This document shows positions 19,350 through 28,735 of a stretch of 64,000 nt of DNA, one piece after another (positions within the stretch are counted from its first letter, which is position 1; each line of letters begins with the position of its first letter). The translations under genes were made by a program, and so were the position numbers. The notes under the pieces are model-generated. The model made no database searches, had not been told where the DNA came from, and saw nothing but the letters and a program-made list of their open reading frames with translations. Location of the stretch: assembly GCF_033344935.1 (NCBI RefSeq), contig NZ_JAWPMM010000001.1, forward strand, positions 124,001 to 188,000. The letters are read 5' to 3'. This DNA comes from Reichenbachiella sp. (GTDB lineage: Bacteria; Bacteroidota; Bacteroidia; Cytophagales; Cyclobacteriaceae).

Positions 19350-21179
19350 ATGAAGCACCTTTTGAATACTTACTTTAGCGCAATTTTATTGGCTTGTGTA
19401 GCTCTATTGAATTGCTGTAGCCAGCAATCCAAAATGGAAAATGCGAAACCAACGGATCATCAAAAATTGTGGGTAGATTCTCTGAATTCTATTTCTTTCG
19501 AAATGAGATCAAGACAGAAAGACAGTTCTTTTCTCTTAGCCAAAATAGCTCTCGCCAAAAGTCAAGAGCTTGGTTATTCCGTAGGAATATCCGAGGCCAG
19601 TTTGAATTTAGGCATGTACTTCTTGAACAGGGATAGCTTGCAAACAGCCTATAACCTATTAGACAAGTGTCATCATGACTTCATTGAAATCAAAGACGAA
19701 TTTCATCTTGCAGTCTCAAAATGGTATCTGGCCAAATTCTACTACAGAAAAGGAGAAAGCGAAAAAGCTGAGACTCTCTACTTACAGTCTGCCCAACTCT
19801 TCAAGCAGCTAGGTAAGGATAAATTTCACTTTTTTGTCAAAAATGGATTGGCTGGTTTAATGAAAAAACAAGATCGATATGCTGATGCATTAAAAATATA
19901 TGAGGAACTTTTAAGTCTCTCTCAAGGTTTTCCCATATCTCAAGGAGGAAGGTATCATTCTTACAACAATATAGCTAGTATTTTTATTCACCTTGGTCGA
20001 AACCAAGAAGCTCTGACTTATATAACAAGAGCCATTGAAGAGGCCAAACTCCATGATCATCCTCCCATTGAGGGGTACAGGTTAGCAAGCACTATTCACT
20101 ATTCACTAGGAAATAAAGACAGTGCGAACTATTATATTAGAAAATGTCTTCGTCTGGCTAAGGAGAGACAAATACCTTCTTTCATTGCAGCTTCCTACTT
20201 TAAATTGGCAGATTATAGTGAAATGGATGGAAATATAGAGCTCGCAACTAAATACCTAAGGAATGGAATTGAATTGATTCAAAACTCGCAAAGCGTCACA
20301 GAAATGTTTATGGCACAAAACAGATTAGCAGATTTATACAAATCTATTGGACATGTTGATAGTGCTTTGATCTTCTACAACAAAGCATTTAATACCGCTG
20401 AAAGAAGCAAGTTGCAAGATTTAAAACGCTTCATTGCTGAAAAACTAATTAAGGAATACGAAAATTTAGGTAAAATAGATAGTGCTTTCAAATACTTAAA
20501 ACAAACTGTAACCATGAATCAAGCCGCCTTTGATGAAAAAATGGCGCAACAATTTGCGCGATATAATTCAGATATCGCAACGTTAGAAAAAGAAAAAGAC
20601 CTGCAAGAGGCTCTTGTAGAAAAAGTTCGTGCAGAGAATCATCGCATAATCGCCATCATTTCGGGCGTTGCGTTGGTATCCATTCTAGGACTAATCATCT
20701 TCAAGTCTAGAAAAGAACATCAAATAAAAAATGAACTTCATACGGCTGAAAAGAAATCGCTTAAAATTGAGCTTGATAGAAATAAACAACTGCTCTCGAG
20801 TCAAACGCTGAGCATGATTCATAAAAACAATGGATTTGCTGAAATTGTCGAAGGTCTGAAATTAGATAATCGATCAGATACTAAGATCAAAAAGATTATC
20901 GACGTGAACATGGCACTCGAGAAGGATTGGAATAATTTCAATCTATATTTTTCTCAGGTACATGCTGGTTTTTTTGAAAGACTCAAATCCAATCACACTA
21001 ACTTGACTACTTATGACATAAGACTTTGCGCACTTGTTAAACTGGGGCTTACAAACAAAGAAATTTCGACGTTACTGAATGTTAAATATGAGAGTATAAC
21101 AATGTCAAAGTATCGTTTAAAGAAGAAATTTGAACTTGTTGGAGACGAAGATGTAAATTCTTATATAATTGGTATATAG
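19350..21179 (+). CDS. Membrane-spanning TPR sensor with C-terminal LuxR-type HTH
   Basis: 609 residues. An N-terminal signal or lipoprotein sequence (LLACVALLNCC) is followed by about ten tetratricopeptide repeats (residues 60-400; for example AETLYLQSAQLFKQLGKD and SALIFYNKAFNTAERSK). One transmembrane helix lies near residues 425-445 (IIAIISGVALVSILGLIIF). A coiled coil follows, then a helix-turn-helix region at 540-609 with the TNKEISTLLNVKYESITMSKYRLKKKF recognition part split over two helices. The topology is periplasmic TPRs and a cytoplasmic DNA-binding domain, so a one-component signal-transducing regulator is inferred. It lies 138 bases upstream of the FadL-like porin gene on the same strand and could control it or distant targets. 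This type is widespread in Bacteroidota. Confidence 0.8.
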   Translation: MKHLLNTYFSAILLACVALLNCCSQQSKMENAKPTDHQKLWVDSLNSISFEMRSRQKDSSFLLAKIALAKSQELGYSVGISEASLNLGMYFLNRDSLQTAYNLLDKCHHDFIEIKDEFHLAVSKWYLAKFYYRKGESEKAETLYLQSAQLFKQLGKDKFHFFVKNGLAGLMKKQDRYADALKIYEELLSLSQGFPISQGGRYHSYNNIASIFIHLGRNQEALTYITRAIEEAKLHDHPPIEGYRLASTIHYSLGNKDSANYYIRKCLRLAKERQIPSFIAASYFKLADYSEMDGNIELATKYLRNGIELIQNSQSVTEMFMAQNRLADLYKSIGHVDSALIFYNKAFNTAERSKLQDLKRFIAEKLIKEYENLGKIDSAFKYLKQTVTMNQAAFDEKMAQQFARYNSDIATLEKEKDLQEALVEKVRAENHRIIAIISGVALVSILGLIIFKSRKEHQIKNELHTAEKKSLKIELDRNKQLLSSQTLSMIHKNNGFAEIVEGLKLDNRSDTKIKKIIDVNMALEKDWNNFNLYFSQVHAGFFERLKSNHTNLTTYDIRLCALVKLGLTNKEISTLLNVKYESITMSKYRLKKKFELVGDEDVNSYIIGI

Positions 21180-21317
21180 TAATTGGGTAGTGCAATGTAG
21201 AGAATCCTTTAATCCGACATGGTTAAATACATCGTCAGTTCTATTCTTTTCTCTTCATACACGAGCTATTATCCTGACATTATTTCACTACTTTTATATT
21301 AAATAACTAGATAAAAT

Positions 21318-22793
21318 ATGCGAAATATCATCCTCCCTAAACAGTTTTCTATTTTCTCTCTAATATTATTTATATCTACCACAACATTGGCCCAAGACGC
21401 TCATTACTGGACTGAGCAATATGGAAATAAGTCCACATTGATGTCCGGTTCAGTAGTAGGTAGTGTGGACGATCTGGGAGCTATGTACTATAACCCTGCT
21501 CGGCTAGCCCTTCAGGAAGACCCTACTTTTTTGATTAGTGCAAAGGCTTACCAAAATGTATCACTGAAAGTGAAGGACGGTGTCGGGGAAGCCGATTTAG
21601 GTACATCTGTTTTTGGATCTGCTCCAACTTTGGCGGCTGGATCATTTAATCTTGATTCAGTCAAATTTCTAAAGTTTTTTCATGGACATAAGTTTGCTTA
21701 TGGATTCCTATCCAGAACGAATATGGACTACACATTGAGCCTGTCACAAGTCGAAACCCTCGACTTCAACGATGCCTGGGCTGGAGAAGAAGCCTATTTA
21801 TCAGATCTCAATTGGAACAAAAGCATTAAAGAAGAATGGATGGGGCTTACATGGGCCATTCCGCTCGACGATAAGAAAAAATGGTCTGTAGGGCTATCCC
21901 AATTTCTAGCTGTTCACAATATGAGTAGTAGTTACTCGCAGAATATTGTTGCCAAAGAAGACGGTAGTGGTTGCGTAGAATGCGAAGTAGCTACCTATGA
22001 ATTAACCAGAAACAGGAGCACAACCAGCTTGGGCTACGTGGCCAAAATTGGTTTAAACTATAGTAGCAAATTCATCGAGGTGGGCCTCACCTATACAACT
22101 CCCAAAGCTGGACTCCGAGGCTCGGGAGACACTTACTATCGACAAATTCTTACCGATTATCACAACAGTGCCTCCCAGTTTTCTAATCTGGCGGAAATTG
22201 GCTGGGGAGATGCGCAGAGCGCTACTCATAAGGCTCCAATGTCTGCCGCATTAGGTGTTGGAATCAATCTTGGAAAAAACATTATTAGCATCAGTGGAGA
22301 ATGGTTTGATAAAGTAGATGCTCATTATGCCATGGTTCCTACTCCCTTTGAAAGACAAGCACCAGAGGATGGTACTATGATTCTAAATCGATATGTGGAT
22401 AAGAGAAAATCCGTGATTAATTATGGAATAGGCATGGAATGGTATCTAAGCAAAAAAGTCAATGCTTATACCAGCTTCTCAACGGACTATTCTTCCTTAG
22501 TTAAAACTTTTGAAGGAGACTCATTTGAAGAAACTGATGGGTTTGACAGCAATTTATTTTCGGCAGACATCTACCACTATGGTGGAGGTTTTTCTTTGGA
22601 TCTAAAAAAGATTGATTTAACCATTGGAACAGTTTATTCGAGAGGTATTCAAAAGGTTGGCCGAATAGCTAGAATTCCCGGAGAAAATAACTCTGACTCA
22701 GGAGTTGATTTAGAATCTACAACAGATATGGTTTGGGAAAGATGGAAAATTCTCATTGGATTTTCTTTGCCATTTTATTCATTTGGGAGCTAA
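21318..22793 (+). CDS. FadL/TodX-like outer-membrane transport protein
   Basis: 491 residues with a signal peptide ending near TTTLAQ (residue 25). The mature N-terminus YGNKSTLMSGSVVGSVDDLGAMYYNPA carries the pattern seen in FadL-type (OmpP1/FadL/TodX) porins, where an Asn-Pro-Ala near the start belongs to the hatch. Amphipathic strands then alternate through the sequence. These proteins move hydrophobic compounds such as long-chain fatty acids across the outer membrane. An Asn-Pro-Ala motif is also present in PorV/PorP-like proteins, so FadL-like is a family-level call only. It follows the TPR/HTH regulator and precedes the small CHAP-like protein gene. Confidence 0.7.
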   Translation: MRNIILPKQFSIFSLILFISTTTLAQDAHYWTEQYGNKSTLMSGSVVGSVDDLGAMYYNPARLALQEDPTFLISAKAYQNVSLKVKDGVGEADLGTSVFGSAPTLAAGSFNLDSVKFLKFFHGHKFAYGFLSRTNMDYTLSLSQVETLDFNDAWAGEEAYLSDLNWNKSIKEEWMGLTWAIPLDDKKKWSVGLSQFLAVHNMSSSYSQNIVAKEDGSGCVECEVATYELTRNRSTTSLGYVAKIGLNYSSKFIEVGLTYTTPKAGLRGSGDTYYRQILTDYHNSASQFSNLAEIGWGDAQSATHKAPMSAALGVGINLGKNIISISGEWFDKVDAHYAMVPTPFERQAPEDGTMILNRYVDKRKSVINYGIGMEWYLSKKVNAYTSFSTDYSSLVKTFEGDSFEETDGFDSNLFSADIYHYGGGFSLDLKKIDLTIGTVYSRGIQKVGRIARIPGENNSDSGVDLESTTDMVWERWKILIGFSLPFYSFGS

Positions 22794-22890
22794 ACACAGT
22801 CGTACAGACTAAGTCGATAGTAACCTGACAAGTACCTTGATATCCTTCGAAGGAGAAATTCGTAATTAGTAAGATTCAAAGACAAATATT

Positions 22891-23376
22891 ATGATGTGGA
22901 AAAATTTATTGCTGCTACTTGCTCTGACTTCATTTAGTATCAAAGGCGAGCTTCCTGAACTCAATGCCAAAATCATCACTTACGTGGATTCAGTAATGGG
23001 CAAGAAAGTAGCCCGTGGCGAATGTTGGGATTTAGCAGCTGAAGCCCTCGCCTACTCGGGTGCCTATTTCGACAGAAGTTCGATGAAAACAGTAACCATA
23101 TATGGCAGAAGACTGAATTTAAAAAAAGAAGATATTCTTCCTGGCGACCTGATCCAATTTGAAAATGTTGAAATGAAATGGACAGAAGGCAACACTACTT
23201 ATTCTTCAGCTATGGGCCAGCACACGGCCATTGTATATAAAGTCAATGGTCCGGGTAATTTCGACATGGCACATCAAAATACCAGCGACTGGGGCAAAAA
23301 AGTTGGGGTGAGCAATTTCAATTTAAATCATGTCACGAAAGGAAAAGTAATGATCTATCGACCTATTGCCGAATAG
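22891..23376 (+). CDS. Secreted CHAP/papain-like cysteine-hydrolase-type protein
   Basis: 161 residues with a short signal peptide (MWKNLLLLLALTSFSIKG). The mature part carries a Cys in GECWDLAAEAL, a His in GQHTAIVY, and a third polar site in HQNTSDWG. This spacing is the Cys-His-Asn/Asp order of CHAP and NlpC/P60-like amidases, and the GECWDLA segment also resembles the C-terminal domain of eukaryotic AIM3/BBC1 proteins. It could cleave peptidoglycan or peptides in the periplasm. It ends five bases before the converging gene at 23382. The fold assignment is from motif order only. Confidence 0.6.
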   Translation: MMWKNLLLLLALTSFSIKGELPELNAKIITYVDSVMGKKVARGECWDLAAEALAYSGAYFDRSSMKTVTIYGRRLNLKKEDILPGDLIQFENVEMKWTEGNTTYSSAMGQHTAIVYKVNGPGNFDMAHQNTSDWGKKVGVSNFNLNHVTKGKVMIYRPIAE

Positions 23377-23381
23377 GTCTA

Positions 23382-23849
23382 CTATTCCAATTCTCCTACG
23401 AAAGGAAGGTTTTCCGTTATGGTCAGCATAATGGCGTTGCTAAAATAATTTTCTATTTGATAGAACTGTGCAGCTATTTTACCTCCGCATTTTTTGCTCA
23501 TCTGTTTGTGGTACTTGGTCATTATCTTAGTTTCCTTCTTTTTAATAGACAAGGCCTGTTTCATCAATTCATCAGCTTTTTCATCATCGATATCGTAATA
23601 GTTTTCGATATACGATTCCAACAATTTATACCTTTCTTTGGCCAATAACTGCTGTTCGGCTTCATAGGCATCGTAGACCTCATTGAATGATGCATTCGTG
23701 ATTTCTTCGAGCGGAATCAGCTCTGTAACAATTGTTTTTTTATCCTTTCCAAAAGTCGAGCGGAATATTTCGAAATAGTCATCGTCGCTTTGAGCCTTTA
23801 CGGAGAGGCTAATTAATAAGGCAAATAATAGAAGTATAGAATTTTTCAT
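23382..23849 (-). CDS. Small secreted helical protein, unknown
   Basis: 155 residues from the ATG at 23849; a TTG six bases upstream extends the frame by two codons and is not needed. The signal peptide is MKNSILLLFALLISLSVKAQ. The mature protein is highly charged and all-helical. The segment AYEAEQQLLAKERYKLLESYIENYYDID, followed by DELMKQALSIKKKETKI, resembles the long helices of periplasmic Spy/CpxP-type or LTxxQ proteins, but the LTxxQ motif itself is not visible. Function unknown. It runs head-to-tail with the next gene upstream on the same strand (23885-24745). Confidence 0.65.
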   Translation of the reverse strand: MKNSILLLFALLISLSVKAQSDDDYFEIFRSTFGKDKKTIVTELIPLEEITNASFNEVYDAYEAEQQLLAKERYKLLESYIENYYDIDDEKADELMKQALSIKKKETKIMTKYHKQMSKKCGGKIAAQFYQIENYFSNAIMLTITENLPFVGELE

Positions 23850-23884
23850 GATCAAAATATGGTGAGAATTACACTTGGATAAAT

Positions 23885-24745
23885 TTACGGATAGCTGAAG
23901 TAAAATACTTGTCCATTGATATAAAACTGATCCTGTTTCTTTTCTAATGGTAAAGTGAGTTCTGGTAATTTGGAAAACAGTAACACCAGTTTAGCAGGCT
24001 CACCACTCTTCTCATTATAAATAAAGTATGAACCCTTTTTGGTCCCTTTATATTTTCCTGTTTGCTCTTTAAACATTCCGGTACTTTTCATTTTGCTTTT
24101 GAAAGTGCCATCAAGATTCAACCAAATCTGACCTTCTTTTTTAGAAGATTTCTCTCGGTCATAAGCAAACAAGTATTTGCCTGTCAGTTCTTTTTGCCAA
24201 TCAAAAACATCTAATTCGCTACGCGGAATTGGTTTTACGAATTCGATCTTAGAAATAATAGGCTCCAGTTTCCCTTGATAGTTTTTCATTTCTACCTTTT
24301 GTCCAAAAACCATGGCAGTAAGACAATAGCCGTACGGACCACAGCGTGACAGCAACGTACCTTCTACTAACTCATTTCCCGGAACATTGATTTTAGCGGT
24401 CATGATATCACCACTTTTTGAAATGCCGCCATCCAATTCAATGGATAATCCTTGTCCCAGAGGGAAACCCTTTTTCCAATTGGAAGCCAATTTTTTCAAA
24501 CTCGTTTGATTAGCAAAATACATACATCTTACATCCACCGATGTATCGTTAGCCATTGAAAATATTTCGCTATTATGAGGATAAAATCCCTTCCAATTTT
24601 CAGGAATTCTCACTTTCATGCCCACAGTAGGCGCTAAAAACGACTCTCCTGCTAAATAGGGTCGTCCACCTTGGAGTCTTTCTTGCGCAATAGAAAAAGT
24701 AAGGTTTATGAAAAATAAAAACGTAAAATAATATCTTAACCTCAT
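23885..24745 (-). CDS. Secreted protein of unknown function
   Basis: 286 residues with a signal peptide (MRLRYYFTFLFFINLTFSIAQ). The mature protein is beta-rich, with segments such as GQIWLNLDGTFKSKMKS and GKYKGTKKGSYFIYNEK that look like the strands of a lipocalin-like or META-like fold in the C-terminal third. The central Cys-Gly-Pro-Tyr-Gly-Tyr-Cys (CGPYGYC) could form a disulfide. No enzyme motif is seen. It lies 35 bases upstream of the helical secreted protein on the same strand and is divergent from the barrel gene at 24881. Function not recognised. Confidence 0.7.
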   Translation of the reverse strand: MRLRYYFTFLFFINLTFSIAQERLQGGRPYLAGESFLAPTVGMKVRIPENWKGFYPHNSEIFSMANDTSVDVRCMYFANQTSLKKLASNWKKGFPLGQGLSIELDGGISKSGDIMTAKINVPGNELVEGTLLSRCGPYGYCLTAMVFGQKVEMKNYQGKLEPIISKIEFVKPIPRSELDVFDWQKELTGKYLFAYDREKSSKKEGQIWLNLDGTFKSKMKSTGMFKEQTGKYKGTKKGSYFIYNEKSGEPAKLVLLFSKLPELTLPLEKKQDQFYINGQVFYFSYP

Positions 24746-24880
24746 ATCAAATAGAAATTTAATGCCGTAAGTTGGACAACAAAATAAGATAGTCTTAATT
24801 TTTTAATCTGAATCTGTCTAGGTTCATATTTTGTGACTAAATTCTCTTCAAATAGAGCGCTCACCTCATAGACTTATGAC

Positions 24881-25531
24881 ATGAAACAATACATCTTAAC
24901 AATTCTCTTAGCTTCATTAGGCTTTTTTAACCTCCATGCTCAGGCCATAGAACTATCTGGCTATGGTGGATATATGGTAAGTGGTAAATCCACCTACTAT
25001 GATGGTGAAATTGACGTCTACGACGGAGGTGTGTTCGGAGGGACATTAGGGTACGACTTAGGAAATGGTATGCAAGTGCAATTTCTCTACAATAGAAATT
25101 CGGCAAGCGGAAGAATCATATATTATCCGGCTTTTCAGGAAATAGAGTTATATGATTTTGACCTTGTTACTGAACACTATCATCTTGGTGTTGAAAAACT
25201 CCTTGGTGGGAATGAGATGATCAGGCCGTATGGAGCAATGAGTTTAGGAGTAGTGGCCTACACACCTAAAAACGTCAGGTCAGACGACAATAGCAATTTT
25301 CATGACTTAGATGCTGTTACTCGATTTTCAATGGGTGCAGGATTAGGAGTCAAAATATTTCCAACTGAAAAAATTGGGATCAAACTCCAAGCAAAAATGT
25401 TTATGCCTTTAATGTTTAGTGGAGTAGGAATATTCTGCGGTACAGGTGGCTGTGGAGGAGGCAGCTCTTTTTATGTACCTATCGTGCATGGCGAATTTTC
25501 AGGGGGAGTTGTCCTGAGAATAGCTCAATAA
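24881..25531 (+). CDS. Outer-membrane beta-barrel protein
   Basis: 216 residues with a signal peptide (MKQYILTILLASLGFFNLHAQA). The mature sequence alternates polar and hydrophobic residues in about eight amphipathic strands with Gly/Tyr-rich turns (LSGYGGYMVSGKSTYY, GVFGGTLGYDLGNGM, YRHYHLGVEKLLGG-like). It resembles OmpA/OmpW-like small barrels found throughout Bacteroidota. A Cys/Gly stretch, CGTGGCGGGSSF, near residue 190 is unusual and may form a disulfide-linked loop. It stands alone, 120 bases before the PadR gene. No specific substrate can be proposed. Confidence 0.7.
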   Translation: MKQYILTILLASLGFFNLHAQAIELSGYGGYMVSGKSTYYDGEIDVYDGGVFGGTLGYDLGNGMQVQFLYNRNSASGRIIYYPAFQEIELYDFDLVTEHYHLGVEKLLGGNEMIRPYGAMSLGVVAYTPKNVRSDDNSNFHDLDAVTRFSMGAGLGVKIFPTEKIGIKLQAKMFMPLMFSGVGIFCGTGGCGGGSSFYVPIVHGEFSGGVVLRIAQ

Positions 25532-25652
25532 AGCCTTTCTGATATTCTTGAAAATCAAAATAATTAGCCAAGCGGCTATATCTTCTTAAAAATAGAAACA
25601 AATAATTATTACCTTCGTATGCAGTAATTGAAAACTCAAAAACTCATACATT

Positions 25653-25979
25653 ATGAAGGGACATATTGGCGAATTTGAAGAACTAGTCCTCCTGACCATC
25701 GCGGTATTGGGAGAACAGGCTTATGGCGTTGCGGTATTGGAAGATATCCAAGAACGTGCCAACAGAAAAATAAGCATCGGAGCACTCCACTCTACCATAA
25801 CCAGGTTAGAAGAAAAAGGATTCATCACATCGTATATGGGTGAGCCGACACAGGAGCGCGGAGGAAGGCGCAAACGCTACTTTCATCTGACAGCATCTGC
25901 CAAACAAGCATTAGCTGATATGAAAAGCCTCCGCAATGAATTGTGGAATTTGTCAAATCTAGAACTCAGCTCGCAATGA
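25653..25979 (+). CDS. PadR-family transcriptional regulator
   Basis: 108 residues with the winged-helix core of PadR proteins: GEFEELVLLTIAVLGEQAYG, GALHSTITRLEEKGFI, then GRRKRYFHLT and a short C-terminal helix. This compact form lacks the long dimerisation helix of larger PadR members. Its TGA overlaps the permease ATG (ATGA at 25976-25979), so the two are translationally coupled. In Bacteroidota, small PadR genes paired with FtsX-like permeases with an N-terminal prefix are common, and the regulator presumably controls its own operon. A -10-like element, TACCTTCG (one mismatch to TAnnTTTG), lies at 25610-25617. Confidence 0.9.
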   Translation: MKGHIGEFEELVLLTIAVLGEQAYGVAVLEDIQERANRKISIGALHSTITRLEEKGFITSYMGEPTQERGGRRKRYFHLTASAKQALADMKSLRNELWNLSNLELSSQ

Positions 25980-28612
25980 AAAATCAAGGTCAAAAAACTC
26001 AACAACCGCCTCAGCTCGCTACTCGCCTTTTCTTCTGGATGGCTGGATCAGCCGCTGTAGAAGATCTCTATGGAGATATGGAAGAAATATATTTTTCTAA
26101 TGTAGATAAGTATGGCAAGTCAAAAGCCAATCGAATGTTTTGGAAGCAAGTGCTTTCACTGGTTTTCTCGTATGCCCTAAAATCAAGAAAAGCTAATGCA
26201 GCTCACTCATACAGAGCCAGCAGCATCTCTCCAGCATTACTATACAACTTTTTTAAAGTCTCCATGCGTACCTTGATCAGGCATCGATCATTTTCTATAA
26301 TTAACATTCTAGGACTGTCCCTCGGTATGTCAATCTGTTTACTCAGTATCACCATGTACTACAGTATTCAGCAGTTTGATTTGTTTCATATAAACAAAGA
26401 TCGAATCTATACCGTCAACACATTGGTAATCAATAATCAAGTCAATGACAAGTTCGCTACAACAGCTCCTTACGTTCATGACAATTTGAAATCCTACACT
26501 AACCAAATAGAAGAAGTAGTCGCCATTAATGATGGATTCTCAGGAGAGGTCAAGATCAATCAAAATACACTGCCTGTTTCAGGGTTGTACGTACCACCGG
26601 CATTTCTAAAAATCTTCACTTTTCCACTGATGGCAGGTAATGAGTCCACTGCCCTTCAAGAACCATTCAGCATCATTCTAACTGAAAAAGCTGCATTGCG
26701 GCTGTTCGGGCATACCAACGTAATTGGAGATGCTATAGAACTAGAAAACAAGGGGACATTTCAAGTCACAGGTATAATGAAAGACTACCCGGGGGCTTCT
26801 CATTTGCAGTTCGAATCTCTAGTTTCCTACAGTACCCTGGATGCTATTGAACCTGGACTGAATAAGCGGTTTGAGGACTATCGTTTTTACACCAATAGTT
26901 ACACCTATCTTCTGCTCCAGAAAGGCAGTACTCCAGAACAGCTCAAAATCCCATTGGAACAAATTGCTCAGGAGTTGTCTAACCCGGACGAAACGCTTGA
27001 GTTGAACTTACAACCTGTCACTAATATTGCTGCCGGAGAAAACATCAACTACTCCATAGGGCCATCATTCGATCGACTAACCATGGCTTTTTTTATTCTA
27101 CTGACACTAATCATCCTGGCTCCTGCCTGTTTCAATTATGCCAATCTATCCATGGCAAGAGCATTGAAAAGATCCAAAGAAATAGGCATGAGAAAAGTAG
27201 TTGGTGGTGGGCGACGGGATATTTTTATTCAGTTCATATTTGAAACTTTCATCATTACCTCTATTGCCTTATTTGGCGCTATTTATATATTCACTATCAT
27301 TAGAGAAGAATATCTGGCGATGATCATAGGTGCCGAGATGCTTGATTTAAGTATAAACCTTCCGGTGATGGTCGCATTTGTTGGCTTTGCTGTTTTTACC
27401 AGTCTATTGGCGGGTGTAATACCTGCCACCTATTTTTCCAAAATGAGAGCTATCTCATCCTTAAGAGGAGGGGGCAAAGCCGGGGTTTTATTCAAATCAA
27501 AGCTCAGAAACGGACTAACAGTATTTCAATTTTGTCTTTCAACGTTTTTCATCTTTGGTGCTATTGCGATGATTTCACAGTATTATCATTCAATGAATTA
27601 CGACAAAGGATTCGATGAGAAGGGAAAAGTAATTATTCCTTTGCACAATATCGAACCTGAGATTATTGCACACGAATATTCGAATTTCCCCGAAGTATCT
27701 GAAATTGCCTTTTCTTCAGGAATTCCGGGCACCCATTCCAATAATGAGGTTTGGGTTCAAACTTACCAAGTCGAAGACTCGGTCGCGGTGCATCAAATGT
27801 TTGTTGACAATTCATTTCTCGAACTAATGGGATTCAAATTAATTCGGGGCCATTCATTCATTGAGAATCTTAATCAGGATAATGAAATACAAATTATTGT
27901 CAACAAAACCTTTGCTCAATCCATGGCATTAGCTGAAAATGAAATAATAGATAAAACATTCAGATTGCCTCATGGACTTACCGCTAGAGTTATTGGAGTG
28001 ATCGATGATTTCAATCATTTGCCGGTAATGAAACAAATTCAACCATTCTTTTTTAGATACGACCCTAGCAAATTCTCATTCGCCACATTAAAGGTGGATA
28101 CTCAGAATGTTTTTGAAACCGCAACGAAATTCGAACAAAAATGGGAAGCCTTGAATGACCTAATTCCCTACGAATTCACGTTTCTGGAAGATAAACTTAA
28201 TGCCATATATGATCAGCTGAAAAACCCAATTAAGATGTTCGGTTTTCTAAGTTTCTTGGCTGTAAGTATTGCGTGTCTTGGCTTGCTTGGAATGGTCGTC
28301 TTCACAATGGAAAACAAAGTGAAAGAAATTGGGATTCGCAAAGTAATGGGAGCATCCGTTCCTCAACTTACACGTCATCTATCTCAGGGTTTCCTAAAAC
28401 TGATGCTACTTGCATTGGTAATAACCATTCCTCTCGCCTATGCAGTTTATGAGTTTATGCTGCAGCGGATTATCTTTTATAACAAAACAATCGGATTGGT
28501 AGAAATTCTTTCAAGTATCCTAATTCTTTCTTTGCTCGGTTCTATCACGGTATTTTCGCAAACCATCAAATCAGCCAAACTCAATCCCGTTGACAATTTG
28601 CGATACGAATAA
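25976..28612 (+). CDS. FtsX-like ABC-type permease with N-terminal prefix domain
   Basis: 878 residues from the ATG at 25976, which overlaps the PadR stop. Residues 1-75 are the permease-prefix domain: LATRLFFWMAGSAAVEDLYGDMEEIY. A MacB-type periplasmic core follows the first membrane helix (RHRSFSIINILGLSLGMSICLLSI). The first FtsX three-helix block lies around residues 370-490, and the second core and FtsX block complete the C-terminal half. Conserved SKEIGMRKVVGGGRRDIF and VKEIGIRKVMGASVPQL loops are in both FtsX blocks. This is the layout of Bacteroidota ABC permeases for antimicrobial or lipoprotein export. No partner ATPase gene lies in the window; it may be supplied from elsewhere. A terminator follows. 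Confidence 0.88.
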   Translation: MKNQGQKTQQPPQLATRLFFWMAGSAAVEDLYGDMEEIYFSNVDKYGKSKANRMFWKQVLSLVFSYALKSRKANAAHSYRASSISPALLYNFFKVSMRTLIRHRSFSIINILGLSLGMSICLLSITMYYSIQQFDLFHINKDRIYTVNTLVINNQVNDKFATTAPYVHDNLKSYTNQIEEVVAINDGFSGEVKINQNTLPVSGLYVPPAFLKIFTFPLMAGNESTALQEPFSIILTEKAALRLFGHTNVIGDAIELENKGTFQVTGIMKDYPGASHLQFESLVSYSTLDAIEPGLNKRFEDYRFYTNSYTYLLLQKGSTPEQLKIPLEQIAQELSNPDETLELNLQPVTNIAAGENINYSIGPSFDRLTMAFFILLTLIILAPACFNYANLSMARALKRSKEIGMRKVVGGGRRDIFIQFIFETFIITSIALFGAIYIFTIIREEYLAMIIGAEMLDLSINLPVMVAFVGFAVFTSLLAGVIPATYFSKMRAISSLRGGGKAGVLFKSKLRNGLTVFQFCLSTFFIFGAIAMISQYYHSMNYDKGFDEKGKVIIPLHNIEPEIIAHEYSNFPEVSEIAFSSGIPGTHSNNEVWVQTYQVEDSVAVHQMFVDNSFLELMGFKLIRGHSFIENLNQDNEIQIIVNKTFAQSMALAENEIIDKTFRLPHGLTARVIGVIDDFNHLPVMKQIQPFFFRYDPSKFSFATLKVDTQNVFETATKFEQKWEALNDLIPYEFTFLEDKLNAIYDQLKNPIKMFGFLSFLAVSIACLGLLGMVVFTMENKVKEIGIRKVMGASVPQLTRHLSQGFLKLMLLALVITIPLAYAVYEFMLQRIIFYNKTIGLVEILSSILILSLLGSITVFSQTIKSAKLNPVDNLRYE

Positions 28613-28640
28613 TCGTTGAAAATAATATTATATTTAAGGA

Positions 28641-28672
28641 AAGACCTCTAGTATTAGGGGTCTTCTTTTTTT
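28641..28672 (+). terminator. Intrinsic terminator after permease gene
   Basis: The arms at 28641-28650 (AAGACCTCTA) and 28655-28664 form a 10-bp stem with one G-U pair and a GTAT tetraloop, followed by a T-rich run to 28672. It closes the PadR/permease operon. Confidence 0.85.
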
Positions 28673-28735
28673 ATCTTTTTCTTTATTTGCGCTAAATAGA
28701 TTGTGGACCCTTAAGCGAACCAAACTGAGTACTTT

